In this document: one piece after another, positions 39,553 through 50,108 of the stretch
Numbering within the stretch: position 1 is the first letter of the stretch
Layout: each line of letters starts with the position of its first letter
Origin: Byssothecium circinans
Lineage: Eukaryota > Ascomycota > Dothideomycetes > Pleosporales > Massarinaceae
Reading direction: 5' to 3'
Length of the DNA: 64,000 nt
Assembly (NCBI GenBank): GCA_010015675.1
Contig: ML977003.1
Span: forward strand, 182,440-246,439
The notes under the pieces: generated by a model
Database searches by the model: none
Told to the model about the DNA's origin: nothing
The model's input: only the letters and a program-made list of their open reading frames with translations
Translations under genes and position numbers: made by a program

Positions 39553-40605
39553 ATGAACGATCCTCCGCCTCCTTATACAGCCCGCTCCTGCTGCAGTAGA
39601 TGTGGCTCATCAGATCTATCGCGATGGACCGACATTGGGAATCTTGCATCTTTGGCAAACGTGGCGGAGGGAGTAGCTCGTACGACTTCGAGGGAATCAG
39701 CGGAAGCGCCCCGTAGGACTGCAAGGGCAGCGTCGGGAGTAGCTCGTGCGACTTCAAGTGCAGCACCGGCAGTATCTCGAACGCTTCCGAGTGCAGTGTC
39801 AGAAGTACCTCGCCCGATTCTAAATGCAGCTTCGGAAGTACCTCGTACGACGCCAAACACAGCATCGGTAGCAACTCAAACGCATTCAAATGTAGCATTG
39901 CCAGCGCCTCGAACACGTTCAAACCCAACGCCCGTAGCAGCCCGAGAAATTTCCCCCAAAGAAGCCCACAAAACACAGCTCCAACGCTACCTCATCGAGC
40001 TTATGGGCTTCACCTTCGACGCCGACTTTGCCCTCCTCAACGCGGCGATGCCGACCCCAACCACGACCCCATCATCCACTACCTCGATCCTATCAGCGGA
40101 TGAGCGTGCCAAACTCCTTCGCCTCTCTCTCCTCCTAAAAGAGCTGGCACCAAAATTTACCCGCGGAAGCACACGCTGGCTCACCGTGCGCCGCAGCGAA
40201 CGCACCACCATCATAGACGTCATTCGAGATCCGGCAGAGGACCTCAAAATTTGCCCCGCCTACGTTCTCAAACTTATCAGCACATACGCTAAGCACCAGT
40301 GTGACCCAAACAAACGTTCTCAGAGTTCTATCGAGCGTAGTAAGTTCCCTTTTCACGGCTTCTGGACGTACTTCACTTTCCTTGGAGAGAATTGTTTGCC
40401 TTTGTGGCTTCTTTCCGAGGAGCTATGGTCACATGCTCGCATTATTGATAGGGCGACCTTGGATGAAGAGGTGAGGATTGTATTGGCGAATGCGTTTGAG
40501 GTCTACAAGGAGGAAGTTTTGGGAATTAGCGGGTCTTTTGGGCCGCAGCATACGATAGAATGGGCGGGGTTTCAGTGGCAAGATTTTGAGCGTGCACTAC
40601 GTTAA
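39553..40605 (+). CDS. Unknown protein with coding minisatellite
   Basis: A 350-residue intronless frame. It starts MNDPPPPYTARSCCSRCGSS with a CxxC pair. Residues about 33-125 are an Ala/Ser/Thr/Arg-rich region of degenerate 10-residue units (ASEVPRTTPN, ASGVARATSS and similar), coded by about nine 30-bp repeats. The C-terminal half is non-repetitive and looks folded: HKTQLQRYLIELMGFTFDAD, LSADERAKLLRLSLLLKELA, RSKFPFHGFWTYFTFLGENC and HTIEWAGFQWQDFERALR. I recognise no family. The globular part suggests a real gene, while the repeat region may vary in length between strains. Confidence 0.6.
   Translation: MNDPPPPYTARSCCSRCGSSDLSRWTDIGNLASLANVAEGVARTTSRESAEAPRRTARAASGVARATSSAAPAVSRTLPSAVSEVPRPILNAASEVPRTTPNTASVATQTHSNVALPAPRTRSNPTPVAAREISPKEAHKTQLQRYLIELMGFTFDADFALLNAAMPTPTTTPSSTTSILSADERAKLLRLSLLLKELAPKFTRGSTRWLTVRRSERTTIIDVIRDPAEDLKICPAYVLKLISTYAKHQCDPNKRSQSSIERSKFPFHGFWTYFTFLGENCLPLWLLSEELWSHARIIDRATLDEEVRIVLANAFEVYKEEVLGISGSFGPQHTIEWAGFQWQDFERALR
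39650..39930 (+). repeat. 30-bp coding minisatellite, about 9 units
   Basis: Degenerate units of 30 bp such as GTAGCTCGTACGACTTCGAG, GTACCTCGTACGACGCCAAA and GTATCTCGAACGCTTCCGAG, each followed by about ten bases ending in GCA. Because 30 is a multiple of 3, all units stay in phase, and the minus strand is also open in two frames over the same stretch. Confidence 0.85.
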
Positions 40606-41491
40606 AGTACATGAATTGGGTGGTCGATTCCCGCGATTTGGTGGATTGAGGATTCCCAGAAATTGACTTGGGGCACAAGTCTATGTCAAAAATTTGACAA
40701 AGCTTTGCCTCACACTGGAGGAATTGAGGGACCGGGGATCCTGGTGTTCTTTCTGTTCGCTGCATATGGTTTCCAGAACATCTAGCTGTGGTATTGAATT
40801 CGTCTATCTCATCTTCCTGAAGCTACAAACAGATTCATACATGATCAATAACATTCCATGTCTACTGTATTCGTTATGGGTAAGTTTTTGATGAGCAAGT
40901 GTGATGTTAGAGGTGGTGTGGAAAGATATCAGTCCACGCCGCTCAGCGCAAAGGCGAACCGATGCTAGATTGCTAATTGAAGTGATGGAGAGCTGCAGCT
41001 TGATACGATGGAAGAACTTCATGCGTACGAAGGAGAGAGCCGCTGATCGAACGATTCGCAGAAAGAAGAAAGGAACTGTTTTTGCAATTGCGCCTGCTAG
41101 TCACGCTATCTTTTAGATGCTGGTTATGCTCACTGCCGCGAGGGCATTGGAGTCGTGGAGTTTCTAGAAGAGGAAGGAATGGTCTGGGTATCTGTTAACT
41201 ACCGCACTTGTTCTTGCTTTCCTTGAACAAACTCAATGGCGGCTGCTTTCTTGAACAACAAGGTAACTTCAACCTATGGTAATCAGACCATGATGCTGAA
41301 TGTAAACAACAACAATAGATGTGCTCTTTCTCTGCGAAACTAGAGGGCGAAACGTCTCTTTCCTACGTTTCACTTCTTCTCTTCTTTCTCCTCTTTAAAC
41401 CAAAAAAATCCCACAACAGTACGTATACATCTTCCTCACATACTCCATCATGTCATATTGGAAGCATGCTAATTTCTATCATAGGTGCACA
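40606..41491. other. Intergenic with a transporter scrap
   Basis: No gene. Bases about 41143-41198 repeat, with about five in six identical, a stretch inside the SSU1-type transporter relic at 47820-47875 (both contain GGGCATTGGAGT and GTGGAGTTTCT). Confidence 0.6.
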
Positions 41492-41899
41492 ATGCCGGAA
41501 CCTGTTGCCACCCAAACCTCGGCCGGCGCCGCCCTTGGCGCCCTCCTCGGCCATTTCGTACCGTTTTTACTCAACATAATTATCCAAAGTTTTTTATGGC
41601 CCCTCCGCCACATGTCTTCTTAGGTGGCGGGAATGGCGGACGCACATTTCCCGTCGGCGGCGAAGAGGAAGGAGACGGAGAAGAAAGAGAGGGAGGGTGA
41701 GATTGCCAAGGGGGTGGCGAAGGGGGTGGAGGAGGGGTTGAAGGAGGAGAGGAGGTTGAGGGTGACGGAGGTGGAGGAGGCGAGGAGGGCGGGGATGGAG
41801 GAGGGGAGGAGGGAGGGGAGGAGGGAGGGGAGGGAGGAGGAGGGTAGGAGGTGGAGGGGGAGGTTGAGGGGGTTTCTGGCTGATATGGAGCATTCTTAG
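41492..41899 (+). CDS. Possible small basic/acidic coiled-coil protein
   Basis: A two-exon model: MPEPVATQTSAGAALGALLG plus HF, a 66-nt intron (41558-41623, GT-AG, in phase), then VAGMADAHFPSAAKRKETEK and a highly charged Glu/Arg/Gly stretch (EEARRAGMEEGRREGRREGR) ending FLADMEHS. About 113 residues. The second exon is a purine-only tract with GAGGAGG-type repeats, so it could be low-complexity DNA that happens to be open; the complementary strand is open too. No family recognised. Confidence 0.35.
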
Positions 41900-42424
41900 G
41901 CTGTTACGTTTTTTCTTTGTCAAGCATATTAACTTCAATTTCCATAGCTTTAATATTTTATCATAATACTATTACTTTACTTGACAACCCTCTTCGCACT
42001 TAAATTAGCAATCATTTTCACGCTTCGATCAACAACCCCCCATTGATTCAACCAGCAATCCTCCAGTATTAGTCCACGTCTACTTTTATTGGCGTCGTCT
42101 GAAATCTTTCCGCTTCATATCTGACATCACAACTGCTCATTCACGATTGTTCGTAGGGCTGCTGAAAATCAGTATCGAAGACCGTGTCACGGAATTGCCA
42201 TATTGGATTCCAGGTGTGCTTCAGCATTTCAACTGAGGTATTTGTTAGCTAACCTGATTCATAGTAATCGGTAGGCTAAAGTACCTACTGTGCGGAAGCT
42301 TTCCTGCTAAAACTGTCAGGCCACACAATCTCTTACTTCAGGAACGCACCCGCTGTAGTGGATGCCGGAGTGTACGTGATCCTTCTGAGCCAGCTTCCCT
42401 TGCGCTTGTTTACTTGTCAAATTA
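41900..42424. other. Intergenic with a FAD-oxidase scrap
   Basis: No gene. Bases 42146-42165 (GATTGTTCGTAGGGCTGCTG) are identical to a segment inside the FAD oxidase at about 45275-45294. Confidence 0.55.
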
Positions 42425-44068
42425 ATGTCCCCCAGACGTATGACCGGAGATGGCGGAGAGCCCTTCGCTGTTCAGCTCCTCGGAGCAAAAGACTACTTCA
42501 TCATTCGGCCAAGTGACGTAACGCAAGCATATCGCAACATGACTACGCTGTCATTTGAACGTTTTCTGAACGACTACGTATGCTGTTTTGGAGTCAGCAC
42601 GGACGACATACCTGTAATGTGTTTGAAGACGTACTTTGGTCATGTGATCACGTCCAGCCATGTGATTATATTACATGACTATCACGTGACCTACTCCGTA
42701 TATAGTCTCTCTCTTCTGTAGTTGCTGCTCGATCACTCAATCAATCACTTCCTCCCACTCACTCAGAAGCCTCATTTTAACACAATGAACACCAACATGA
42801 TCAAACTAGATCGGAACCTGCCCGAGACCAGTGCATACCCAGTCAAAGGCCATGATATGACAGAGTTCATCAAGCGGGCTTACAAAAGACAGCTTGCAGT
42901 TGACAAATTCCCGGAATTCTGGAAGGTGTACATCGACACTATACAAGAGAGCACACAATTTGAGACTCTACAAGGTCGCAGCTTGGGGACCGAAAAGAAG
43001 GGGGTACTGAAGATCAACTTACGTGACTTGTTGAACTGTACCTTGACCCCTTCTACCACACAAATGCTTTTCGGTACGAAGCTGCTCGAAATCGAGCCCA
43101 ATATGCCCAAACACATCCACGGATTTATCGACGGCCTTTGGAAACTCGTATACCGCTATCCACGATGGGCAATTCCTGATCTGGCATGAGACCACGAAGC
43201 AACACTGGTTGCACTGGAACGTTATGCTGAACAATTGACGGAAACGTCAGATGCATCTTGGCTTCTGCGAACAGTCGTTCAAGGACAAACCCAGAGCGCC
43301 ATGAGCAAGCGGTCGAAGGCTGCATTGCTCAGCATGATATACTTGGCGTAGGTACCTGTGCTCATTATATCGACGATGTTGAGCGATGCACACTGACTCA
43401 TAACAGAGCCCTCGCAAACGTTCACGCGACCGTGTACTGGCTCTTGTGCTACACCCTGACGGAGCCATCTCTTCGGGCAGCGATAGAAGAAGAGATAGCG
43501 CAAGCGTTCACAAATGGGATCATAGACGCATCCTATATTGTGGAGAAATGTCTCCTTCTTAATTCGGCTTTCCACGGAGTGTTTCGGCTTCACATCACCT
43601 CAAACACTGTCCGATATGTCGAGCAGCCGACCAAGTTCGGAAACAAAACTCTGGCAGCTGGAAACCGCTTGATGATACCACTTCGTCAGCTCAATCATTC
43701 AGAGAGTATTTTGGGTACTGATCATGACCAGTTCAACCATGAGCATTTCTTGAAGAACAAGAGCCTGGCTTCACATACAGCGTTCCGGCCGTTTGGATGG
43801 GGGTATCAACCTTTGTCCTGGCAGAGCCTTTGCAAATCGGCAAGTGTTGAACTATGTGGCGTACTTGCTGTATACGTTCGATATATCCCTTCCCATCCGG
43901 AAAGGAAGCTCGCAGCAACTCCCTCTCAGAGAACACGAGACTTTGGTTTTCGGAGTATCAGTGCCAAAGCCGGGAACGGATCTTGAGCTTGAACTTCGCC
44001 CATCGAGCAAGGTTCCAATTAGTGAGGTGAAGATGGTGGTACCTGGAGCGCCTGAAGATGATTCATGA
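42425..44068 (+). pseudogene. Cytochrome P450 with nonsense, frameshift and lost ExxR
   Basis: A P450 resembling fungal proteins of the CYP7/CYP8 (7-alpha-hydroxylase, prostacyclin-synthase-like) type. The N-terminal part MTGDGGEPFAVQLLGAKDYF, then RPSDVTQAYRNMTTLSFERF, is followed by a candidate 150-nt intron, then RNLPETSAYPVKGHDMTEFI, LLNCTLTPSTTQMLFGTKLL, ALANVHATVYWLLCYTL (I-helix region) and GGINLCPGRAFANRQV (haem loop with Cys). Lesions: an in-frame TGA at about 43187 (after WAIPDLA), an extra T at about 43797 shifting frame right before the haem loop, and GVFRLH where the K-helix ExxR should be, so its Glu is lost. No membrane anchor is visible. It is dead. Confidence 0.82.
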
Positions 44069-44436
44069 TGGCTGTCATAATGTAGTCCTATACACTTTCA
44101 ATACGATATTTTCCATGTTGAAGAGATTCTGCATCCAACTCCAACATGATCTATTATCTCCGAGCTTTCCAGAGGCTCTTTTCCGCTCCGCTCTAACCAT
44201 CTAAAGAATAGGACCAAGATCTTATTTAATGCCAATCACTACAATACTAAACTTATACCATCAACGGTCACGTCCATCACATTTACCATGCATTTACACT
44301 CTGGAATGGGTTCTGCACGATAACGTCGTTCCTCTAAATACAATTTCTCCTACAAGATGAACGTATATCAATTTTTTTCTATGTACGTGTCACCGCGTAT
44401 CATAAATGTGATGGCTCGTAATTCTTAGATCGAAGA

Positions 44437-44500
44437 CTAAACCTCCCCACTTGCCGCTTCTTCCTCCGTTTTACTGCTCTCCCACTCGTTACGGGCTGCA
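44437..44500 (-). pseudogene. Scrap of an SSU1-type transporter C-terminus
   Basis: The minus-strand reading NEWESSKTEEEAASGEV with a stop at 44437 is a second version of the C-terminus of the transporter relic at 47438 (GEWERSKTEEERADGEV plus stop). Nothing else of the protein is found next to it. Confidence 0.75.
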
Positions 44501-44823
44501 GTATTATCACGCCTACACCAGCTTCCTTTCTAATTCCTCGCGCGAAATAAATGAATCCAAACTTCCTATATAAAGAGTCGAGTTCTCACCGAACTGGGAC
44601 GACAGTATGTGTTGGACAGCTGAGCACCGAGAGCATGGAGAGAAAAGGATCCATTGTGTGTGGAGCGAAGAAGCCCAGGAGACAAGACTATATAGGCAAG
44701 TGGCTGGGGCTAGACCAGATGGAGAGGAGAACCGTGCAGAACAGTTCGGTAATGTATATCCGACAGTATGCATATCGGCAACGAGGGCTATTATTTGTAT
44801 GACGAATTTACAAACCTATACTT
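44501..44823. other. 3' flank of FAD oxidase 2, no gene seen
   Basis: About 320 bases with no supported gene. Confidence 0.5.
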
Positions 44824-46658
44824 TCAAGCTCGACAAAGCCTTCCATCTGAACCCTCTACCCAAGACTCGCTCCCAACTGCAGTCCGTGCCCAGAAAAGAT
44901 CATACGGGTCATAGTTTTTCTTGATCCGCAGCAGCTCCTCATAGTTAGAACCGTAGAAAACCGATTGCCAATTAGGTTCCCGAGGATCGGCTTCGTTCAT
45001 GTAGGCCGAGGGTGGTTGCTCACTCACGCGGTCTAGCGCAGGAATGAACTCCTCAGTGATAAGTCGCTGGCTTTCAATATTGGCGTTCCAGTCCGTATCA
45101 TCCCAAAGCCTGCAGTTCTACATCAGCATTCGCCATCTATGAAGGCTCACCTGACTTACAGGCCGACAACCAAGTTCATAGGGGAACTACGCCATCCGGG
45201 GGACACTGAGTTGGGGATAGCCGGCATCTTGCTCACGTTGACGGAAAGACCGGATACTATTCCGCCCTTTTCGTTGATTGTTCGTAGGGCTGCTGTAAAC
45301 GAAGTTGTCGAGAACTCGATGTTTGAACGTGGAGGTAGTCGTCCGCCAATTTGGGCAAGTGCGACAGGGGTATCGACAATACTCGCGGCGTAGGCGTCGT
45401 GGAAGCTGTTGTATTGGCTGGACTCGTATTCGGCGTACTGAATGAGGGGTTTTTCAAGCTGAAAGAAAGTAGAAAATTACGTACTGAAAGGTATTTCGCC
45501 CTCCTTCAATGCATTTATGGTCGGCTGAACAAGCTCATCTATTTCGTCCTTGGTTTTCCCCATCCCGAAAATTGGTGCAACAACGAAAAAGGCGGATGTG
45601 AGCTGGAATATGCTTCCCGCACCAGCGTCCACGATATCTAGCGTGTTTCTCAGGTACGTAGCAACCGTTTCGTAAAATAAGTCTGCTGATATTCCCTCGC
45701 TGCCAAATTGCAAATAGGCGGCCGTAGTTGGTTCGTCTGGATGGGCCTTGACGGTCATAGAGAGAACTACGCCGTATGTACTGCCGCCACCACCCCCGAG
45801 AGCCCAATATAGGTCTTTGTTCTCTGAGGGTGACGCGGTGAGAAGCTTCCCGTCAGCAGTAACGATCTCCCACTCAAGAGTTTGGTCTGCAGCCATTCCA
45901 TACCGTGATGCAATCATTCCATGCCCTCCCCCTTGGGTGTACCCTCCCGCAACACCAACCGTAGGTGCGTTTCCGACCACGGCCACAAGACGCTGGCTTT
46001 GAAGGGCCTGTGAGATTTCGGAGGTAGAGGCCCCCGCGCCTACTTTTACCGCTTTTCCGTTGTACTGATCTGATTTGTAGTCGAATACTTTGATGTCTCT
46101 CACATGACGCGTCCAAAGCGCGATTGCGCCAGCACCGGTCACTTTCGCAAGGTAATCATGGGCCGAGTTTCGAATCGTGAGACGAATGTTATTCGATTTC
46201 GCAAATTTAATCGTCGCTTGGTAATCAGACGCCCCGGTAGCATTGACGGTATACTGGACATAAGTCCCGATGGAGCAGGGCGAAGAAGGGGGCACAAATG
46301 GATCGCAACTCTGATTCGCGAAGAAGGGGGCGGTGATGGACGACGGCGAGGAAACATGTGTGTCGGCCTCGGTCCAATGTGCTTGTAGCTCGGCACATTT
46401 TGCAGCATCGTAGGGAACGAAGGACTGGTTGGTGTGGCAGATGGCTCCAATCGGTACAGTCTTGATGAGTTTGCCGCCCAGGGTTTTGTTGAAAGTTTTC
46501 CAGGATTCATCGCTGGGCCAGCAGTCGTCTCCGGGCAAACAACGACATTTGGGTTGGAGGCGACCTCTGAACGGCAGTAAATTGAAAGGTTGAAAAGGTA
46601 ACGTGGCCAAAAAAGCGACGAGAAGTGCTAAAATTATTTGGGTTTGATAAGCCATCAT
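44824..46658 (-). CDS. Berberine-bridge-type FAD oxidase 2, frame doubtful at one intron
   Basis: A paralogue of the FAD oxidase at 5694. The start at 46658 (MMAYQTQIILALLVAFLATL) gives a signal peptide or anchor, then CRCLPGDDCWPS, matching the Cys-rich start of the paralogue. The flavin His is kept in RNSAHDYLAKV, but the second attachment Cys is Ala (VVGNAPTVGVAGG), so only single covalent attachment is expected. The C-terminus has AYMNEADPREPNWQSVFYGS and KKNYDPYDLFWARTAVG. The intron at 45110-45159 splices cleanly. At the junction near 45440-45490 no GT-AG pair keeps the frame between GEIPFS and the next exon (YAEYESSQYNSFHDAY), which suggests a 1-2 base indel or an unusual splice. It may therefore be a very young pseudogene. 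Confidence 0.7.
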
Positions 46659-47437
46659 ATCAAGTAGGTAGGGTGTGTATGAAGCAGACAGACAGAAAGA
46701 AGATGGGCGGCAAATCCCTTTTGATTTAACTACACGTACCAACTACGCCGCATGATGCAGCCCACTCAGGTGTTGGAGCAAATTTGCCGCAATCCTGCAG
46801 TAACGCTTACTCTCAGGTGATAACAAGCGCACAGCTATCTCTGCCTCCTCGGTTCTCTGTACGCTACGCCGCTGCAAGTCCGTGGAAATAACGCAATCTA
46901 GTCCTCGCTGATAACGGAAATCAAGAAGGCATATTCCAGACTACATGCATTGCACAAGTCCTCGAACAGTTTGACAACTTGTCAAGAGAACCCCTGCCTT
47001 GAACTTGAACCGTAGTGCATGCCACCAGGGATTCACATTCCCAATATATGCACGCAACTACACGTCAGATTCCACATTGAAAACTTATCCAAGGGGGATA
47101 CAGTATCTAGTACTTTGCTTAATGAATAAGCGCGTGTACTATATTGTTATTTCCTGCGGTCATTAGACCATTACCTTTCTACGAGAGTGAGGGCTGCGTG
47201 GGTGCGCTACATCCCACTTTCACTGCTCCGCGAGAGGTCAGGTTCACCGATAAATCGCTTCGGCGAAGGTTGTGGGGCGAGCATGGGCAGTTGTGCCACA
47301 TGTAGATCGTTTCCATACAAGAGCTAGGCCAAGTTCCCAGTTGACGAGGTGGATACTTGAACAAGGGCTTTGCGGCGAGTGCTTCTGGATATGCTAATGT
47401 CTGCAGCATTCACTGTGCTCAGCTTATTGGTCTAAGT
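46659..47437. other. Intergenic, no gene seen
   Basis: Upstream region of FAD oxidase 2 (minus) and 3' flank of the transporter relic. No supported frame. Confidence 0.5.
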
Positions 47438-48300
47438 CTACACTTCCCCATCCGCCCTTTCTTCCTCCGTCTTACTCCTCTCCCACTCCCCAATATGCGG
47501 CGCAACAAAAAGCTCCCCACTAACCATCTTCCTCACAGTCCCCACACTGACCACGACCCAAAGCAGCACCACCGCAATCGAAAACACCGTCCCCAGAACC
47601 TTGAAGAACAGCGACGGCAGTTCAATAGAAATCTGCACTGTTGCCAGAGCATAAACTCCAAGCGGGAACGTGAAACCCCACCATCCCAGATTAAACGGGA
47701 ATCTCGAACGAGTGATCGCTGCGACGGCGAAGAAAAGCCAGACGATACCAAATCCCCACATCACAAGGCCGATGAATAAGCCGTTCGTGTAAAAGATCTG
47801 ACCACTTAGCGCGGGTTGTAAGGGCATTGGAGTGGTGGAGTTTCTGGAAGGGACAGGAATGGTGTGGGTATCTGGGAAGAGAGCAAGTGCCTCGCGACCG
47901 AGAACCATGATTCCAAAAGCGCCTGTACCGATCGGGCCGAGGGGTAAAAAGACCGATACAATGAATTCTCGTGGGGGGAAGCGAGTATAAAGTCAGTCGT
48001 TGGAAGTAAATTGCTAGAGTGAACATGGCTAGAGGAACGCCACAACCCCAGAGCACGTAGCTGACGATGATGGCTAAGAGAGCGTGTTTGGGGTCTGAGA
48101 GGACGGATGCTACAAGGGCACCGCTTGCGGCGGCGACGTTGGTTGCGACGATGGGGAGGAGCCAGGCGGCTGTCATAGATGAGAGTTGGGTCTGGAGGAT
48201 GGTCAGTGATGTACCCGATGGAAGCGTTGCTGCTTGGTATTTGAGCGTAGGATTGGTAGTCGACATACCTCATGCTTGTACATGATGATGAAAGGTAATA
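47438..48300 (-). pseudogene. SSU1/Mae1-type anion transporter, truncated and frameshifted
   Basis: A member of the TDT/SLAC1 family (sulfite efflux pump Ssu1, malate permease). The C-terminal two thirds are readable: MYKHE, a likely intron, then SSMTAAWLLPIVATNVAAAS, VSYVLWGCGVPLAMFTLAIY, then after a frame change FLPLGPIGTGAFGIMVLGRE, NGLFIGLVMWGFGIVWLFFA, FNLGWWGFTFPLGVYALATV and VLGTVFSIAVVLLWVVVSVG, ending GEWERSKTEEERADGEV. The first three or so helices are missing beyond 48300. The frame change lies in a CCCCCC run near 47975 (one C too many). Truncation plus frameshift makes it a pseudogene. Family members export sulfite or move dicarboxylates at the plasma membrane. Confidence 0.85.
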
Positions 48301-49731
48301 GAAGGTTTGTTGTATTTAAGGAAAATATGGTTAGTAAATATGACCTACCATAAAATCTGTATATTCAACTCTTCCATGAACTGAAACTGCCAGTGTAACC
48401 TTATTCTAGATCACAACACCGTTTCCTTCTGAAGGACTGTGTTGCGGCTTGTGCGCCTCAATTTGTGTTTGCGAGTCGATCGACAGGGTTCGAGATGCTA
48501 CACGGTAGTGACGGTGCCGGGTCAGGAACTTGCGATCGAACATGTTTTTGTTGAAGGGTCATCGTCGGCAACGAATACCTGCAATTATTTTGCCTCTGGC
48601 CCACTTCTTTCATGATCCGAATTATGCCCTCTGTTGCTCTTCCGAAAGTTCTCCGACACACATCATCAACGTTTGGGCGGTTTTCAGACGAAGCTGGATC
48701 CCCATGTAGTGCACTACGTACCCTTGTTGCGACCGTACTGACGGTAGTCTAGCTCTCGCGGGGCTGTAGAGGCCGGCAGAAAGTAATCCTATGTTAAGGT
48801 TCCTGTCAAACTTCTAGCAGAGCTATACAAATCATCGATCTAAAAATGCTACCTTTGAATTTCTACCTTAGTGCCGACTTTCTCTACTCCACGAGAGTCT
48901 AGTACCCACATAAGTCCCTCAACGGTATCGTTCAAAATCCTGGCACCCCAAACATCGCATCCAGGCGCACTAACAGCACGATTTAGATGCGAATGCTGGG
49001 GAGCGTAGACCACGCAGAGGACTACAGTACTAAGAATTGGAAGAAAAATTTCCCAGGGGAAAGCTAGGCACCAGCAGAGCATCTGCAGCGCACATAGCGT
49101 AAGAGAGGCATCGGGCCGGTGCAACGACGACTGCGAAGATGACGTCGGCACGTTAATGCTTTGTGGTCAAAATAAGAATCGGGAGGATTTCCGAGCCGCC
49201 TCTGAGGTCAAGGAGAACGTAGAGTGGATTCAGCCAATGAGTTGAGTTCGTTTATGGATGTTTGAAGAGTACTGTGGCGGACTAAGGAAGACCGCAACGT
49301 CTGCATCGAACGTGACTGCGGTGATGCTGAACCTTGACTTATCATAACCGCAAGAGCGGCAAAAACACCTAACCCTGAGTTTCGTTGCACGACCCTTCTA
49401 CCTCTGTTCACGAGATTGTTTGACAAGACGAGAATAAGGCCGCACAGGAACGAAGAGTGAGACCTGAACTAGCTGCAGAAAGAAATCAGTTGTGGAACTA
49501 TTGTACGTTTAGTGAACACATCGCTAATCTAATATGTAGCATGGTGAGGTCTGAGTGTTGAGGGCTGAGTAAGTTAGAAGCGAAGGAGGATGGTTTGGCA
49601 CTAGTTACATAACGGAGAGCTAGTCAGATCTTGCATAGCACCTTAGCTCGTATCCCGCCATGTCGAGGTTGCCGACAGCTTTCTTGTTAAATATATTATT
49701 TTTGGTCTAAAATTTGCACAGATAACTCAAC
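48301..49731. other. Long intergenic stretch, no gene seen
   Basis: About 1.4 kb between the transporter relic and a tRNA. Short frames on both strands (for example 48849-49151 minus) have no family signal. Confidence 0.45.
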
Positions 49732-49831
49732 GGGCGTCTGGCGCAGTGGTAGCGCGTCCGCTTTGCAATAGGCGTTCTTTAGGACATCTAAGTATTGCGG
49801 AAGGTCTAGGGTTCGATCCCCTAGTCGTCCA
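49732..49831 (+). tRNA. tRNA-Ala(TGC) with intron
   Basis: The 5' acceptor strand GGGCGTC pairs with GTCGTCC before the discriminator A at 49831, with one T-T mismatch. The D arm is TGGCGCAGTGGTAGCGCG. The anticodon stem TCCGC pairs with GCGGA and the loop is TTTGCA, so the anticodon TGC (49764-49766) decodes GCA alanine. An intron of about 28 bases (about 49768-49795) interrupts the loop one base 3' of the anticodon, the standard place. The T arm is TAGGG-TTCGATC-CCCTA. A T-rich run from 49847 on serves as RNA polymerase III terminator. Confidence 0.9.
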
Positions 49832-50108
49832 TTAGCGGTGTATCTTTCCTTTTTTGTTTTTGGCATTTCCTAAAGCTGTAACTTTCGGTTTCCTCTAGTT
49901 CTGTAGAATCAGACGTCAAATTCGCAATCTGCGTGCTGAGTTTGATAGAGGCAGCAAAAAATTAGAGCGTCACATGGATTTTTTGCCTTGAAATTGGAGG
50001 TGACTAAGCCGGAAACCCTTCTTTTTGTGTGCGAGAGCGGGCGCGCGACACCTTTCCCAACCCGACCGACAATTGCATGGGAAAATATCCCCACGCGACA
50101 CCGGCACG
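49832..50108. other. Upstream region of per1
   Basis: No gene. It contains the polymerase III terminator and the per1 promoter. Confidence 0.5.

Noticed and set aside
41594..41938. Leu/Pro/Arg-rich minus-strand frame
   Set aside because: Complement of a purine-only tract; low complexity.
42616..42767. Insertion splitting the P450 N-terminus
   Set aside because: The stretch begins GT, ends AG and can be removed as an ordinary intron in the expected place.
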